Assembly (NCBI RefSeq): GCF_900700375.1
Contig: NC_041717.1
Span: 18,556,090 to 18,620,089 of the forward strand
Origin: Denticeps clupeoides
Lineage: Eukaryota > Chordata > Actinopteri > Clupeiformes > Denticipitidae
Length of the DNA: 64,000 nucleotides
Direction of reading: 5' to 3'
Shown: piece after piece, positions 18,720 through 33,379 of the stretch
How the letters are laid out: each line of letters begins with the position of its first letter
How positions within the stretch are numbered: the first letter of the stretch is position 1
Notes under the pieces: model-generated
Told to the model about the DNA's origin: nothing
The model's database searches: none
Seen by the model: the letters and a program-made list of their open reading frames with translations, nothing else
Position numbers and translations under genes: made by a program

Positions 18720-20575
18720 GTGTCTTGACTTGTTCTTCATTGGTGCTGCTAATGCCAATCTCCTGTCACAAACTGAGGGCAAGAGTTGATAGGAGTTGTT
18801 CTGCAGGGGGTCTATGAAATGAAATCACACCATGTACTGATAATTGAAGATTAATTAATAATTGATAATTGGAGAAAGAGGTGGAGATACAGTGCATGCA
18901 AAACAAGTGTAGCATGTAGGCGAAAAGTGTGGGAGCTAGGAAGCTCCACATGTGTTCATAACTCCACATGTGTTCATTCATAGATTTGATGCCTTCAGTG
19001 AGAATCTACCAACATAAATGGTAATGAAAATAAAGAGCTGCACTGCTGTTTTTATAGTGAGGGATTTCTTCAGACAGGCCTCAACAAGGCGAGGTACTTA
19101 AGAGATTAATGATGGTAAATCCCACGGCTCACTAACCTCTTCCCTTGGTAACCATCATTTCCAGTAAAGGTCCTAGAACAATGGGAACAGAGGGTGGGAC
19201 TGTCCATTTGCTCTCCAATATATGTGATGACACGAGTGGTGGCACTCTGACTTCTCGTGCCATGAGACTGGCCTGGAGCAATGTGACTCACTGGTTCCTG
19301 GAAGCAGGGCGGTCCTAGCCCGTTTGGTGCACTGGGCAAACATCCCCTCTGTCCAATGATATATGGGATCTCTTGGGATGTGCATCTGTCAAATGCAGAT
19401 TAGCAATGCACCGTTGGATTACTTCAGGGGTGTCTGTTGAAGACAAAGTAATGAACAAAGAAGTTACGTGATGTGAGGTTTTTCTAATCCATCCATTCAA
19501 ATGAAATGTTCCCTGTGCTACTGTCTGCAAAGTATGTCACTGCACCCCATGCATGAATGTTGAAGAGGTGTCCTTTTCAGACTTGTTGAGACGTTTCTTG
19601 TAAACTTTCTCATGCTGGCTGTAATCTGCTATTTCTCAATATCATTGTAAACTGAGGAAACTTGAGTCTGAAGAATTAGAGTGACCTGAGAAATCAAATG
19701 TATTGTTTTGCCCAAACATTGGCCTTTGTTTCACCCTATAATTATAATTATGATCATGCAGTCTGTAATGTGCTGTCTTTAATTTTATAACTATTGGTGA
19801 TGTCTTTACCGTAACATGTCATTTTAAGCTCTGAATCTCTGTCTCGGCATCCAGGCTAAGAAGAAAAAAGCATTGTTGAAGTATAATGCATTTCGGATTT
19901 ATAGATAAACTAGTTTAAGTTCATTGGAGTTTGGAAAGCATATTGTGCAGAACTGATTTGGGCCCTGGTTGGAGGTCTCTTTGTGAGAAAGTGCTCCAAT
20001 GATAAGACCTTTTTTGGTGGATCCAGAGTCATTTTCGCTTTCTGACAAGTGATTTTATGGCATCTGGCAGAGAAATCGCTCAACTTAATTGCCCTCTTAT
20101 TTAAAATTGTACCACAAAAAACGGTTGTTAATATATAGTGGTTGTAAGATGGGCTGATTTTGCTGTTTGTTAGTGTTACTGAAAGAAAGAGTATGGACTC
20201 GCTTCCCACGCACTCACCAGACCGCTGAAAAGCAGCGTGCATCATTATGCAGAAGACACAAAAAAAAAACCCTGAGGATTTTGACAGGTGTGACTTGTAT
20301 CGCCTTTTCTGCACCTGCCTCAAGAATGGCTCACTTTTCACCGGGGGGTTTAAAGCGCCTTTCCCCAACTCCTCCATGACAATTGGTTGAATTCATTGCA
20401 TTTAACATACGAAACAAAAAAGTGTCAATGAGTGAGTCCTCGTTAGATTTTTCAAGGCTATTTTTCAAACTTCTTCATCGATGCAATGCAGAATTTATGT
20501 AAATCTGAAAAGCAGTAAAGGGGCAAACCAATCAGATTGCATGGTTAAGGGGCAGTTGTTGTTTTTTTTTGTAAT
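18720..20575. other. Intergenic between the chemokine gene and slc35d2
   Basis: At 18945-19035 there is a fragment of the Tc1-derived element seen at 7930. A minus-strand frame at 19106-19339 and another at 19910-20377 are open, but I recognise no domain in them. No gene is supported. Confidence 0.45.
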
Positions 20576-20692
20576 TGTAGCCTATGAACCAGAAGGCCAC
20601 AAAGTCACAGGTTCAACTTACTACCATTGTGTCCCTGAGCAAGACACTTAACCCTGAGTGTCTCCAGGGGAACCGTCCCTGATTGAAAGACA
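20576..20692 (+). repeat. SINE family A fragment
   Basis: CCTATGAACCAGAAGGCCAC, then the CCCTGAGCAAGACACTTAACC body. Both ends are missing. Confidence 0.7.
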
Positions 20693-20900
20693 CTCTTGAT
20701 ACGCCAGGAATGCCAGGAATGAAAATGTAAGACAATATCATTGCACACCTCATCCCCTTATTCACCCATTCACCCATCCACAATAGTGTCAAAGGTCGTG
20801 GGCACAGGGCAGATACTCGTCATGGAGACCATTCAAAACCCACTTAGCATGGTACCATTGTGTGACCCCATAACTTAACTTTATTTAACTTTACTTAACT

Positions 20901-21275
20901 GAAATTTGGCCAGGAGAACACATAATCTCCTCCAACAAACATGCCAATATATGCCACTGCAACATTCTAAGGAACATTTTAATTACTCTATGTTAAAATC
21001 AATACACTTAAATGGACAAATTGGTGCAATTGAGTAGAACAGAATCAAGCCCAGATATACACTGATCAGCCATATCATTATGACATTATTGAGTTGGTCC
21101 ACTTGAATGCAAAGTTCTGTTTTTTCATTCCTTTGACACCCTTTGGCACATTCTGATAAAAACAGACCAGGAAGATAACACTCAGACTGCTTAATGTACA
21201 TGCAGATGGCGTCAACGGAGGGGTGACGTCGCGGAGCTGTGTTCATTTTAATGTGTAATATTTTAAACAAATCAC
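20901..21275 (-). repeat. Left arm of an inverted duplication containing a copy of part of slc35d2 exon 11
   Basis: The reverse complement of this stretch matches about 25110-25518. Bases 20901-20966 are an exact inverted copy of the first 66 bases of slc35d2 exon 11, followed by the acceptor and the upstream intron with a few differences. The last part, near 21220, is interrupted by small unmatched segments. It is a genomic, unspliced copy, so not a retrocopy. It is too short to encode a protein. Confidence 0.88.
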
Positions 21276-21686
21276 AACGAAACACATCTTTACTTAACTT
21301 TACTTACTTTTTTTGTTGTTTTGGGAGTGTGTGTGCGTGTGTTAGTGTTAGACTCGTTTGAAATACTTTTTTGTGAGATTTCAACTTATTTCAACTTTAC
21401 TTCAACTTAACCTGTGCACAAAAACAGCAATGATTTGACTTATTTGCACTAAAATAATAGTCCTGGAGGAACCTTGTCTCCTTTAAATCTACCATGCAGA
21501 TGCTGTCTACGTATGTAGGCCGGTGGTTAGTGCTTGGTAGGAGTAGGAGTGAAGCGTCCCAGCTGGCCGCTCAGCAGTGTCCGTGCAGCAACGCGCCGGT
21601 GGCGCCACCTGGCGGCCTTCTGCAGACGCGCACCCTGACCGAAGGTCGCGCCCCGGCGGGCGAGGCGTGCGGCTCCGCGCTCCGGG

Positions 21687-24600
21687 ATGTCGCCGTCGCC
21701 GTCGCCGGCCCGGCTGCTGCGCGTCGCCTCCGCGCTGCTGTACGCGCTCAGCTCGCTGCTCATCGTCGTGGTGAACAAGACCGTGCTGACCAGCTACAGG
21801 TGCGGCAGGAGGGCAGAGGTCGCGACCTTCCGGGCCTGAAACAATATTGCAATGCGACTGATTATCAAAGTATACGTTTATTTATGAATCGGGGCTCTCT
21901 CCGTGAATATAGATGTTTGGGATGGATGTGCAGGGTCGTGCAAAAGTCTTGTGTGACTGTGTGAGAATAATTTTCTGTTGGATCTCGGAGACCAGCAGCA
22001 TGTCCGACAGTGAAGCTGAATCAATATTTGCTTGCACTGTTCGCCTTCGCTCTGTAAGAATAAGCGCTTTTAAACGGATAGATATTAGTAAATTTCATAC
22101 TAAGGCAACGTGTAATTGTGGCCGTGTCGTTTTTTTCTACAGGTTTCCTTCGTACACGTTTCTCGGAATTAGCCAGGTGTGTGGTGTGGGATTCACTCCA
22201 TTCTTCATAATAGATTCATATTTTATTAATATTAAGCATATTAGTCATTTCCTTTTTCTTTATTGACAGATGGCGGTGACTATCGTACTTCTTTACGCTG
22301 GAAAAGCGAAGCACATTGTGCACTTCCAAGATTTTGACAAAACTATTTTCTACAAGGTGTGTGTGTGTGTGTGTGTGAGTGAGTGAGAGAGAGCATTCAC
22401 CAGGCCGTATTTGGTCAATTATCGTCACCCTTTCTGCCCAGATTTTTCCTCTGCCTCTCCTATACGTTGGAAACCACCTGACGGGACTGGCAAGCACTAA
22501 GAAATTAAGGTATAGCAGCCAGGACAAGACAGGGAGTCTTAAAAATTCTTAAGTTCCTTCATTGTCTCTGATTTGTTAGCGTTTTCTCCCCCCGCCCTTC
22601 CAGTTTACCCATGTTTACAGTGCTACGAAAGTTCACCATACTGATGACCATGGTTTTGGAATCAAGGATATTAAGGTATATTAAGACCTCCCTTTTTTTT
22701 TTTTCTGCATTGTGTTGGGCTGCTTAAATCCCTAAAGCAACATGACACTATTCTCGTCTGCAGGAAAAAGTTCCCAAAGCGTTTGGTGTGCAGCGTGTTT
22801 GCAATCGTCTTTGGGGCGGCGGTTGCGGCAGGGTGAGGCCTTTAGAATCCTGATGTCGCCTCACGCGTTCTGCAAACAAGTGTGCACATTCACACACCTG
22901 TGACGTGCGAAGAGGAGAGAGGGCGCGGGTCCGGGCCAAAGTTTAATGTAAACTTAAACAAAGGAGGTCAACACACGTGGACTTAGGTGACACTAAAATG
23001 GCGTGAAAGAACCCAGATATGGCCAAAGTCCAGTGGCACGGAGGAGACCCCTAGTGGCGGAGGCCTGCAGTGGCCGAGACCTGACTAGATCTGGCAATAA
23101 TGACAAAGCAAGCATTTACATTCACAGCATTCTTCAGACGGCCTTATCCAGAGCGACTTGCAATCAGTAGTTACAGGGTGGTGGCCTAGTGGTTAAGGAA
23201 GCGGCCCCATAATCAGAAGGTTGCCGGTTTGAGAGCCGAACCACCAAGGGGGCGCTGAGAAAAGCACAGTGCCCACATGCTGCTCCTCAGGCGCCTTTCC
23301 TGGCTGCCCACTGCACACCAAGGGTGATGGTTAAAAACAGACGACAAATTTCGCTGTGTCACCGTGTGCTGCGCTGCAGTGTTTCACAACAACAATCACT
23401 TCACTTTCACTTAAACTGCAACTTTGTGGTCTTTTGTACCCACTGGCTACTACCACATGATTGGTGAACGTCAACTCTGATGTTCAACATAAATCATCAA
23501 ATCGCTGCACACATTAGTGTCACTGTCATAGTGACTGTCGTTGTGAAACACTGCAGCATAGCACACATTGACACAACCAAAGGTGTGCTCTGTATTTAAC
23601 CATCACCCTTGGTGAGCCGTGGGCGGCCATGACGGGCGCGTGTGGGGACGGTGCTTTGCTCAGTGGCACCTTGGTGGCTCGGTACTCGAACCGCCAACCT
23701 TCTGATTACGGGGCCGCTTCCTTAACCGCTAGACCACCACTGTCAAAGCCTCTTTGAATGACCCTGACAATGTTTGATCTATCTTTAGACCTCTTATACA
23801 TATATACGGTAAATTAAGTTTGGACGTATTTTTGTTTGTTAAGACATATCACGTTGTTACTTTTATCCTTGTTTTTCTGTGCCATTGCAGCTCAGACCTA
23901 GCGTTTGACGCAGAAGTATACGCAATCATTCTGCTCAACGACGTCTTCACCGCTTGCAGCGGCGTTTACACGAAAAAGAAACTCAGCGCTGAGGTACGTG
24001 TTAGCTACCTGTGGAAGAGCGGCTGGCAGCACCTCGGAACCGTACAGCGGGCAGGGAGTTTTGTTTTGCGCCCCAATGCGCCTTGTGTTTTAACCCTTAA
24101 CCAGTCTGCCGAGGGTGTAAGCCCCGACATGTTTGTTCTCTCAACTCCTGCATGAAGGGTCTCGGACAGTATGGTGTTTTGTTCTACAACGCCGTCATCA
24201 TCATTATACCCACGTTGCTGATGAGCGCGCTCACCGGGGACCTGCTGAACGTAAGTTGCGTGTGTGGCCGTTCTAATATTGAAAATTCATAGGTTTATCG
24301 GTGAAGATGTAGTCCAGTGTGACAATCCTAAAACGGAATGCAGTTGGAATGATGTCAACTGGTATCTGGCAGCAACCAGCCCTTGGGGCAGTGGTGGCCT
24401 AGCGGTTGGGGTGGTAGAAGCCTAGTGGGTAACACACTCGCCTACGAACCAGAAGACCCAGGTTCAAATCCCGCTCACTACCATTGTGTCCCTGAGCAAG
24501 ACACTTAACCCTAAGTTGCTCCAGGGGGACTGTCCCTGTCACTACGTATTGTAAGTTGCTCTGGATAAGGGCGTCTGATAAATGCTGTAAATGTAAATGT

Positions 24601-25831
24601 TAAGGAAGTGGTTGTGATGTCCCCACGCTCTGCTCCCATGGCTGCCCACTGATCCCTAAGGTTTAAATGCAGAGGACACATTTCATTTGTGTGTCACTGC
24701 GTGCCTTGATGGCCTGTAGACAATGCCTTAACGTCTTGTAAATGTCATTTCCGTTTCTCCACAGGCTTTTGCGTTTGAAGGCTGGTCAAACCTAAACTTC
24801 ATCTTTTACTTCCTTATGTCCTCGGTCATGGGGTAAGTCTGTTTAAGCGACGTTGAGTTATCAGTGATGCATTCGTGGAAATGAGTTTGAAACGTGCTTT
24901 GTTGGCAGCTTTGTTCTGATGTACTCCATTGTGGCGTGCAGCCATTACAACAGCGCCCTGACCACTGCAGTCGTCGGAGCCATTAAGGTGCGTGTGTTTG
25001 TCTTCATTTAGAGATGTAATGTTACCACAGATATAGGCATTTCACAGGTAAAGGTATGTACCGTTCAGTCATAACATTGACCGACAGATGAAGTGGACAA
25101 CAGTGATTCAATCGCTGTGATTCGTTTAAAATATTACACATTCAAATGAACGCAGCTCCATTTTTGGTCGCTTTGAATGGGAAGGACCTCCGTTGACGCC
25201 ATCTGCATGTACATTAAGCAGTCTGAGTGTTATCTTCCTGGTCTGTTTTTATCAGAATGTGCCAAAGGGTGTCAAAGGAATGAAAAAACAGATCTTTGCA
25301 TTCAAGTGGACCAACTCAATAATGTTATGGTCATAATGTTATGGCTGATCAGTGTATATCTGGGCTTGATTCTGTTCTACTCAATTGCACCAATTTGTCC
25401 ATTTAAGTGTATTAACATGACTTTAACATAGAGTAATTACAATGTTCCTTAGAATGTTGCAGTGGCATATATTGGCATGTTTGTTGGAGGAGATTATGTG
25501 TTCTCCTGGCCAAATTTCATGGGATTAAACATATGGTAAGCATTTATTTACACTTACAATAGAAGTTTTTTACTTTCTTTTAATTTTACGAGGCATGAAA
25601 CAGGAAAATTATTTGTTACATCTGATTAATGTATTTCCTTGCTCGTGTAATTCATGCTGTTTGTGGTATCTGTTGCTTGGCAGCATGGCTGGTGGGCTTG
25701 TGTACTCATATCTGACGTTCAACGGCTCCGTCTCACTGGAAAGCCCCATAAGTCCCAACGAGGTCAAGGTTCAGATGATCATAGATGCGGAACCTGGTGT
25801 CTGCAAACGGGGCCAGACACACTCACCCTGA
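21687..25831 (+). CDS. slc35d2: Solute carrier 35 D2, nucleotide-sugar transporter, 12 coding exons
   Basis: Exons are 21687-21799, 22143-22176, 22270-22356, 22442-22509, 22604-22675, 22764-22832, 23891-23993, 24158-24250, 24765-24832, 24909-24987, 25453-25535 and 25684-25831. The total of 1017 bases gives 338 aa against 337 in human. Conserved stretches include LIVVVNKTVLTSYRFPS, FPLPLLYVGNHLTGL, LPMFTVLRKFTI, AAGSDLAFD, GVLFYNA, YNSALTTAVVGAIK and GLNICMAGGLVYSYLTF. These fit SLC35D2 better than SLC35D1. It is a ten-helix Golgi antiporter of the drug/metabolite transporter superfamily that carries UDP-GlcNAc and UDP-glucose into the lumen. The intron before exon 7 holds one partial A and two B SINEs, and the intron before exon 9 an A copy nested in a B copy. 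Part of exon 11 is duplicated in inverted orientation near 20.9 kb. Confidence 0.94.
22861..22920. other. Start of slc35d2 intron 6, no repeat
   Basis: The intron is about 1.06 kb and mostly SINE-derived from 23113 on. The part before that shows nothing notable. Confidence 0.4.
23113..23177 (-). repeat. SINE family A tail fragment
   Basis: Only the tail (CATTTACATTCACAGC, CAATCAGTAGTTACAGGG) remains, abutting a B copy. Confidence 0.7.
23178..23420 (+). repeat. SINE family B copy
   Basis: Starts TGGTGGCCTAGTGGTTAAGG and ends CAATCACTTCACTTTCACTT. It forms an inverted pair with the next B copy. Confidence 0.85.
23517..23746 (-). repeat. SINE family B copy, inverted relative to the previous one
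   Basis: Minus-strand copy with full body and head (GACCACCACTGTC on the plus strand). With 23178-23420 it can form a long RNA hairpin in the slc35d2 pre-mRNA. Confidence 0.85.
24394..24720 (+). repeat. SINE family B interrupted by SINE family A (both +)
   Basis: GGCAGTGGTGGCCTAGCGGTT is followed at about 24413 by a full A copy ending at about 24600 (GTAAATGTAAATG), after which B resumes with TTAAGGAAGTGG. A clean nested insertion in an slc35d2 intron. Confidence 0.85.
25110..25518 (+). repeat. Right arm of the inverted duplication, in slc35d2 intron 10 and exon 11
   Basis: This is the source arm of the pair with 20901-21275. It contains the intron sequence before exon 11, including a motif (CTGATCAGTGTATA) typical of fish transposon ends, plus the first 66 bases of exon 11. 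The arms enclose the promoter and exons 1-10 of slc35d2. Confidence 0.85.
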
Positions 25832-25999
25832 AGCATCCAGCCTCTGGTTCTCACAAGTGTACCGTTTTTTATCATTATTTATGAGCTCATCTCACAACTG
25901 ACAGCCTGTAGATTGTATCAGACGTACTGAAAACTAAGTATGTCTTTTTATGCACAGAAGACTGGAGTGAACGCAGTGGTCAAATTTATTCTAATCTAA

Positions 26000-26194
26000 T
26001 GGGAGTGGAAGGTAGCCTAGTGGGTAACACACTCGCCTATGAACCAGAAGACCCAGGTTAAAACCCCACTTACTACCATTGTGTCCCTGAGCAGGACACT
26101 TAACCCTGAGTGTCTCCAGCGGGGGACTGTGCCTGTAACTACGGATTGTAAGTCGCTCTGGACAAGGGCGTCTGATGAATGCTGTAAATGTAAT
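26000..26194 (+). repeat. SINE family A copy
   Basis: Nearly complete: GGTAGCCTAGTGGGTAACAC to CTGTAAATGTAATC. Confidence 0.85.
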
Positions 26195-26452
26195 CATGGC
26201 GAGAGTAGAGCGGAATCACAAATCTCCACCATAAACCTGTTAACTCCACAACTATTACTGGGGGTGGTAAATTCTATTATTCTATTATTGTAATCAAACC
26301 TACAAAGAATTCAGTCAAGTTTAATCAATCAAACTCACTCACGGAAGTTGGGCAATTACAAAATTTAATAAAAACCAACAGCCACTGTAACTGTACGTGA
26401 ATGTTTAAAAATGGCAGTTTAAAGCATGAAACCTTTAATTCATTTCAAAATC

Positions 26453-26632
26453 ATTTACATTTACGGCATTTACCAGACGCCCTTATCCAGAGCGACTTAC
26501 AATCAGTTTTCACAGGGGCAATTTAGGGTTAAGTGTCTTGCTCAGGGACACAATGGTAGTAAGTGGGATTTGAACCCGGGTCTTCTGGTTCATAGGCGAG
26601 TGTGTTACCCACTAGGCTACTACCACCCTGTA
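26453..26632 (-). repeat. SINE family A copy
   Basis: Nearly complete minus-strand copy. With the copy at 26000 it makes an inverted pair between slc35d2 and znf367. Confidence 0.85.
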
Positions 26633-27812
26633 CCTTAATGTAAGAGGGACTACAAGCATAGGCATAATTTACATTGGGGAGTGTTCATATATTAATGATG
26701 TGTATCATTAAACCTTTGATCATTAATTGAACAATTTTCCAACATATTAAGTACATTATTATTACTTTAGCAAGGAAATATCCTGGAAATTCACAAGTAG
26801 TGCTTCATGGAGAAGACAGGGGTCACCAGTCAGAATGGATTTTGTTTATTTCGATAAGTGCCATTACTCATGTTCCAGAAGTGATAGTCAGAGACTTTGG
26901 GGTCACACCTGAAGGAGGAATAAAACAGGGAAGAAAAGGTGCCAGGGCTGAAAGCATTGCATGCGTAAGTCCCACCAGCAGTTTCCCCACTTTATAATTT
27001 TTTTTTTTTTTTTTTTTAAGAGCAGGTAGTTCTTTTCATTACACAATGTTAGAAAATACAATGTATTCTAGGTGCTCAAGCAGAGTATAAGATAGCAAAG
27101 CCTCTGTAATAGACATGCAGTATTCATCTCCTAATACATTCTCCTTTGCATGGACTTAAATGGCTGGCACGACTGCTGCAATGGCCTCTACTGACGACTT
27201 AAGGAGATGAATGGTTAAAAAATACAATTTGTGTACACGCCAGTGTTAAATAAATAGGAATTTGAAAGTTAATTATGAGCAGTTATTCAAACTAAGGCTT
27301 ATAACAGCTAGAACTTTTAATATAAAAGACAGTAGCCATTCTGTATCTTATCCGGGAACCTGTGTCGCCCTCTGTCCCGGCAGCCAATCCAGATTGAAAC
27401 CACGGGCATGAAAGCCAGAGGGTGCCAGATGTGGCAGTGAGGAAAAAATAAAAAAGTTAATGAAGCAGAGGCCCACGCCACCCATTTTCCTTTCAGTCCC
27501 TATCCACCAATGCACATAACGACAGTCACACAACACAAACACACAAAAACTCGTTACCACAAAAAAAAAAAGAAAAGAAAAAAAGTGCAAAACAGTCTGT
27601 CTCGCTCCCTCCCTCTTTAAAACACGGACGAGAACATTCTTCATATCTCAACAATGACATCTACTGTCGTAGCAGCTCTAAAATATAAAGAGTTAAAAAA
27701 AACGGGAAGGACAAATAAGGTGCTTTAGCTTAGACCCCGCCTCCGTTACCTACTAATAATCTGGCCGAGGGAGGGCGGGGCTTTACATGGTGTGTTTGGG
27801 TGACGAAGACGC
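26633..27812 (-). other. Probable znf367 3' untranslated region and intergenic sequence
   Basis: No gene seen. T/A runs occur near 27000 and 27560. Minus-strand frames here are low complexity. An AATAAA on the minus strand near 26836 is one possible polyadenylation signal. Confidence 0.35.
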
Positions 27813-30086
<2,274 letters not shown>

Positions 30087-30340
30087 CGCCGCCGCCGCCA
30101 ATCGTGCACTTTCAAGCCTCGCAACGTGTCGCGACAACTACTTCACATCGACGCGCTGCGCGAACGGGCTCCCGAATTACGTATCACAGCTAAGACGCGG
30201 GTCCGGAGCTAAAACCGCCGTTCATTACCGACCCTGACCGGCGATATGGTTTCTCCCCCCGTCTGTCACTCTGGATACAATGCACTGCGCCCAGCACAAC
30301 TTTTCCCGCGTTGCAAATCGCGCCCGACGGGCCGAGCTGG

Positions 30341-30474
30341 CCAATCGGCCGCGGCGATGTTGCCGGGTGCTCGGACGCCGACCAATCGCGGACGCGGACG
30401 CCGTGCCTGAGCCGCTCCGGCAGCGGCCTATGAAACGGCCCGCGTCGGGTCGTGACGTCACACCGCCGACCAAT
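30341..30474 (-). promoter_or_regulatory. znf367: znf367 promoter with CCAAT boxes and a CRE
   Basis: CCAAT boxes (plus-strand orientation) lie at 30341, 30382 and 30470, spaced 41 and 88 bases. A perfect CRE, TGACGTCA, lies at 30453-30460. The region from about 29990 to 30560 is CpG-rich. Clustered CCAAT boxes bound by NF-Y are typical of cell-cycle promoters, which suits the reported role of ZNF367. Confidence 0.55.
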
Positions 30475-30857
30475 CAGGTTTGAATAAAGGGGCGCCCGCG
30501 GCAACGCGTTAACCAACCAGGTGGCGGCGTCTATTCCGGTCGGTTTAAAGGGAACGCCCCCCGCGTATTTCTACAAAAATAACAAGAGTGTTATTTCCGT
30601 GCCCACTGCTCAACGAACAACATTTATAAACGCGGAAGGGTTTTAGTGGCAAAATAACTGAATTCCTCCGAATATAAAAGAAAAGGTTCGCTTGGCGGGA
30701 CCCGCCCCCCCCGCCATAAGGAATCACGGACCGAGACTTTCCCGCCGAGTCCACAGCTGTCCCTGGTCCAGGCCCACTTACCGGCCAATCAGAAATCGGT
30801 GGTACCGGTTTCCGGGTGCATTACAGTGTATGTTGCACATGACAATTTAATCCATCC

Positions 30858-31258
30858 GGTGAAAGTGAAGTGATTGTCGTTGTGAGATACTGCAGCACAG
30901 CACACGGTGACACAACCAAGTGTGTCCTCTGCATTTTGCCATCAGCCTTGGTGAGCAGTGGGCAGCCATGACAGGCGCCTGGGGAGCAGTGTGTGGGGAC
31001 CTTACCCTGCTCAAGGCGACCTCAGTGGTTCGGGAATCGAATCACATTTACATTTACGGCAGAGCAACTTACAATCAGTAGTTACAGGGGACCATCCTCA
31101 GGGACACAGGGTACAGTGCTCAGGGAAGCAATGGTAGTAAGCGGGATTTGAACCTGGGTATTCTGGTTCATAGGCGAGTGTGTTACCCACTAGGCTACTA
31201 CTACCCAGTGACACTCCAATTATGAGTCTGCTACCTTACCTACTAGGCCACCCCTGTC
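30858..31258 (-). repeat. SINE family B (-) interrupted by SINE family A (-)
   Basis: The B body is at 30858-31045, an A copy lies at about 31046-31206, and the B head resumes as CCTACTAGGCCACCCCTGTC to 31258. Confidence 0.75.
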
Positions 31259-31721
31259 CCATAAGAGGCACGGTGCTCCCATTACTGATCTGATCAGTGC
31301 CCGGTTAACTCTCAACCCAGTCTATAGGCAGAACATAAAGATCTGTCAACTAATTCCAAGCTTCAGAGCCAAAGCCTGTAGTTAAAATTGTGAGGAATTG
31401 GACCAATGAGGCATAGCAGCACCGCATGGCCCCTTCTCTTTCGCCCTCTCTAGCTTACACTCACTATCTGTAAGTCTGTAAAAACTACATGAGGTTGTGC
31501 AATAAGATCCTTCTATGCCTTAGCCCTTACTACATACTTATTTTTAGTGCTCATTTATATTTTATTTGTATTCATACTCATAAATGTATGTCTGTCTCTC
31601 TGTGCACTTGTTGTATGTCTTGTACATACAATGTATGTACATTGTGTGTCTTTCCCTCTGTGCAATTGTAGCATAAGCAATTTCCTTTGGAATTAATAAA
31701 GTTTTCTGATTCTGATTCTTG

Positions 31722-31925
31722 GGCCAGTGGTGGCCTAGCGGTTAAGTAAGCGGCCCCGTAATCAGAGGGTTGCTGAAGATGCCACTGAGCAAAGCCCCGT
31801 CCCCACACACTACTCCCCGGGCGCCTGTCATGGTGCCCACAGCTCACCAATGTAGATGGTTAAAAGCAGAGGACACATTTCGTTGTGTCACAGTGGGCCG
31901 TGAATGACATTCACTTCATGCCCCT
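31722..31925 (+). repeat. SINE family B copy
   Basis: Starts GGGCCAGTGGTGGCCTAGCG and ends ACATTCACTTCATG; the B box is deleted. Confidence 0.8.
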
Positions 31926-33360
31926 CAGCACAGCATAACTCAAGTGTAGAATAAATTAAAATACACCGTACTCCATACGCCTGTAGCAACTTCGCTCAAC
32001 CCCTCTATCCTGGGTTTGGGGTGAATTTGGGCTCGTCAGTGAATTTGAGTGCTTTGTATACAAATTGAGTGCTTGTATACAGATGTATATAGATGGACTA
32101 TGGTGTGACAATTTGCACAAATTACGGTAGAACGTGTTTGTATTGAGGAACTGAAACATCAAGCGGTATTTCAGCATTGCCCATAGCCATTGAACGTTTA
32201 TAAAAAGTCGACTTTAGTTTATGTGAAACGTGTTTTCTCCTATCACGACCACAGGCTGATGGGGGAAGGAAGCACAGAGACAGGACATACTGAACAAAAG
32301 GGATTTATTAGTAATACAAAAGAAAACGGCACGAGGGGAAGAACAAAAACAACCCCCCCGGCATGTGGCGATAGCCAGGAACATGTACAGTAATGACAGA
32401 TCCACGTCAAGGGTGCCCAACCCCATCACATTTTGTTTAGTTTAGTTTTTCTCTAAATTTGTGCTGTAGAACTGGATCAGCAGTTGAATACTGTGCTTGC
32501 AGATTCATCAGCCGGTGGCGTTGCCTGCATACTACAGGAGTTTAACAGCTAAGTTCCTGGGGGTGCAAAGGTGTGATGGGGCTCGTCGTCTCTGCGCTGG
32601 GGGAGGGTGGGGCTATGTGGGTGGAGGGCTGAGAGCTGTGATGCCGATCGTCGTTTCTGGGGTGGGGTGGGTCAGTGCTGCGAATCTGACTGCCTCAAAT
32701 CCGCAGGACTTTGATTGCTACGGCAAGGGGTGGGGGTTGTCTGTAGCAGGCCTCTCCACGCTGATGCAGGGTTGTTGGTTATTAACCGATATTTCATCTT
32801 CTTTTAGCCACTTTGATCTCCCTGGTCAGCGTGTTCCAGGTTTGTAGTCACTGAAAAGAATTACAGGTTAAAAAAAAAAGACAAAATCATTGTGACAGCA
32901 GCACACCAACCTTCGTTAATCTAGAATCAGATAAAGAGATAAAAAAGATTTTAAAAAAAATCTTGTACATGCTTCATTAATCATTCAAACTATATTATCA
33001 AACATATCTCAATTATTACTATTTCGATTTATTTAGCATGTGGTCCCTTCTTGTTTGTTTTGCACCTTTTTATCCCTCAATGGTTATTTATGCCATTTAG
33101 AATGTCGATTTCTATCTCTCTGCGAGAGTTTTGTATTGTATTGTGCTGTACTTCTGTTCATAAAACAAAATGCAGATTCCACTTTGATTTCCCAGAGAGC
33201 TCCGTAACAACAATCTCCTTTGGTTATTGTCAATATACTTATATAAAATAAACGCTGGAAAACGTTGGTTCAAAGTGGTGTAGAGGACATGAAGTGGAGG
33301 TGTTGTGCCTCTGCTCGCCCGGCCAGCTGCGGAAGGGGAAGGGATTTTTGTTAGGGGAGC
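31926..33360. other. Intergenic upstream of cfap251
   Basis: No gene seen. The frame at 32497-32847 is open but has no recognisable domain. The stretch has several A runs. Confidence 0.45.
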
Positions 33361-33379
33361 ACTATTTCGCAAGCCGCCC

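Noticed and set aside
19106-19530. Minus-strand frames of 70-77 codons
   Set aside because: No domain, no splice structure and no conserved neighbour; likely chance or old transposon.
21595-21615. Possible CTCF site (GCCACCTGGCGGC) before slc35d2
   Set aside because: Departs from the core consensus, and CpG-rich promoters give many such partial matches by chance.
21000-25431. Two similar open frames (100 codons on - at 20983-21285; 84 codons on + at 25177-25431)
   Set aside because: They are the two arms of the inverted duplication, intronic and carrying transposon-end sequence. Their similarity reflects duplication, not a conserved gene.
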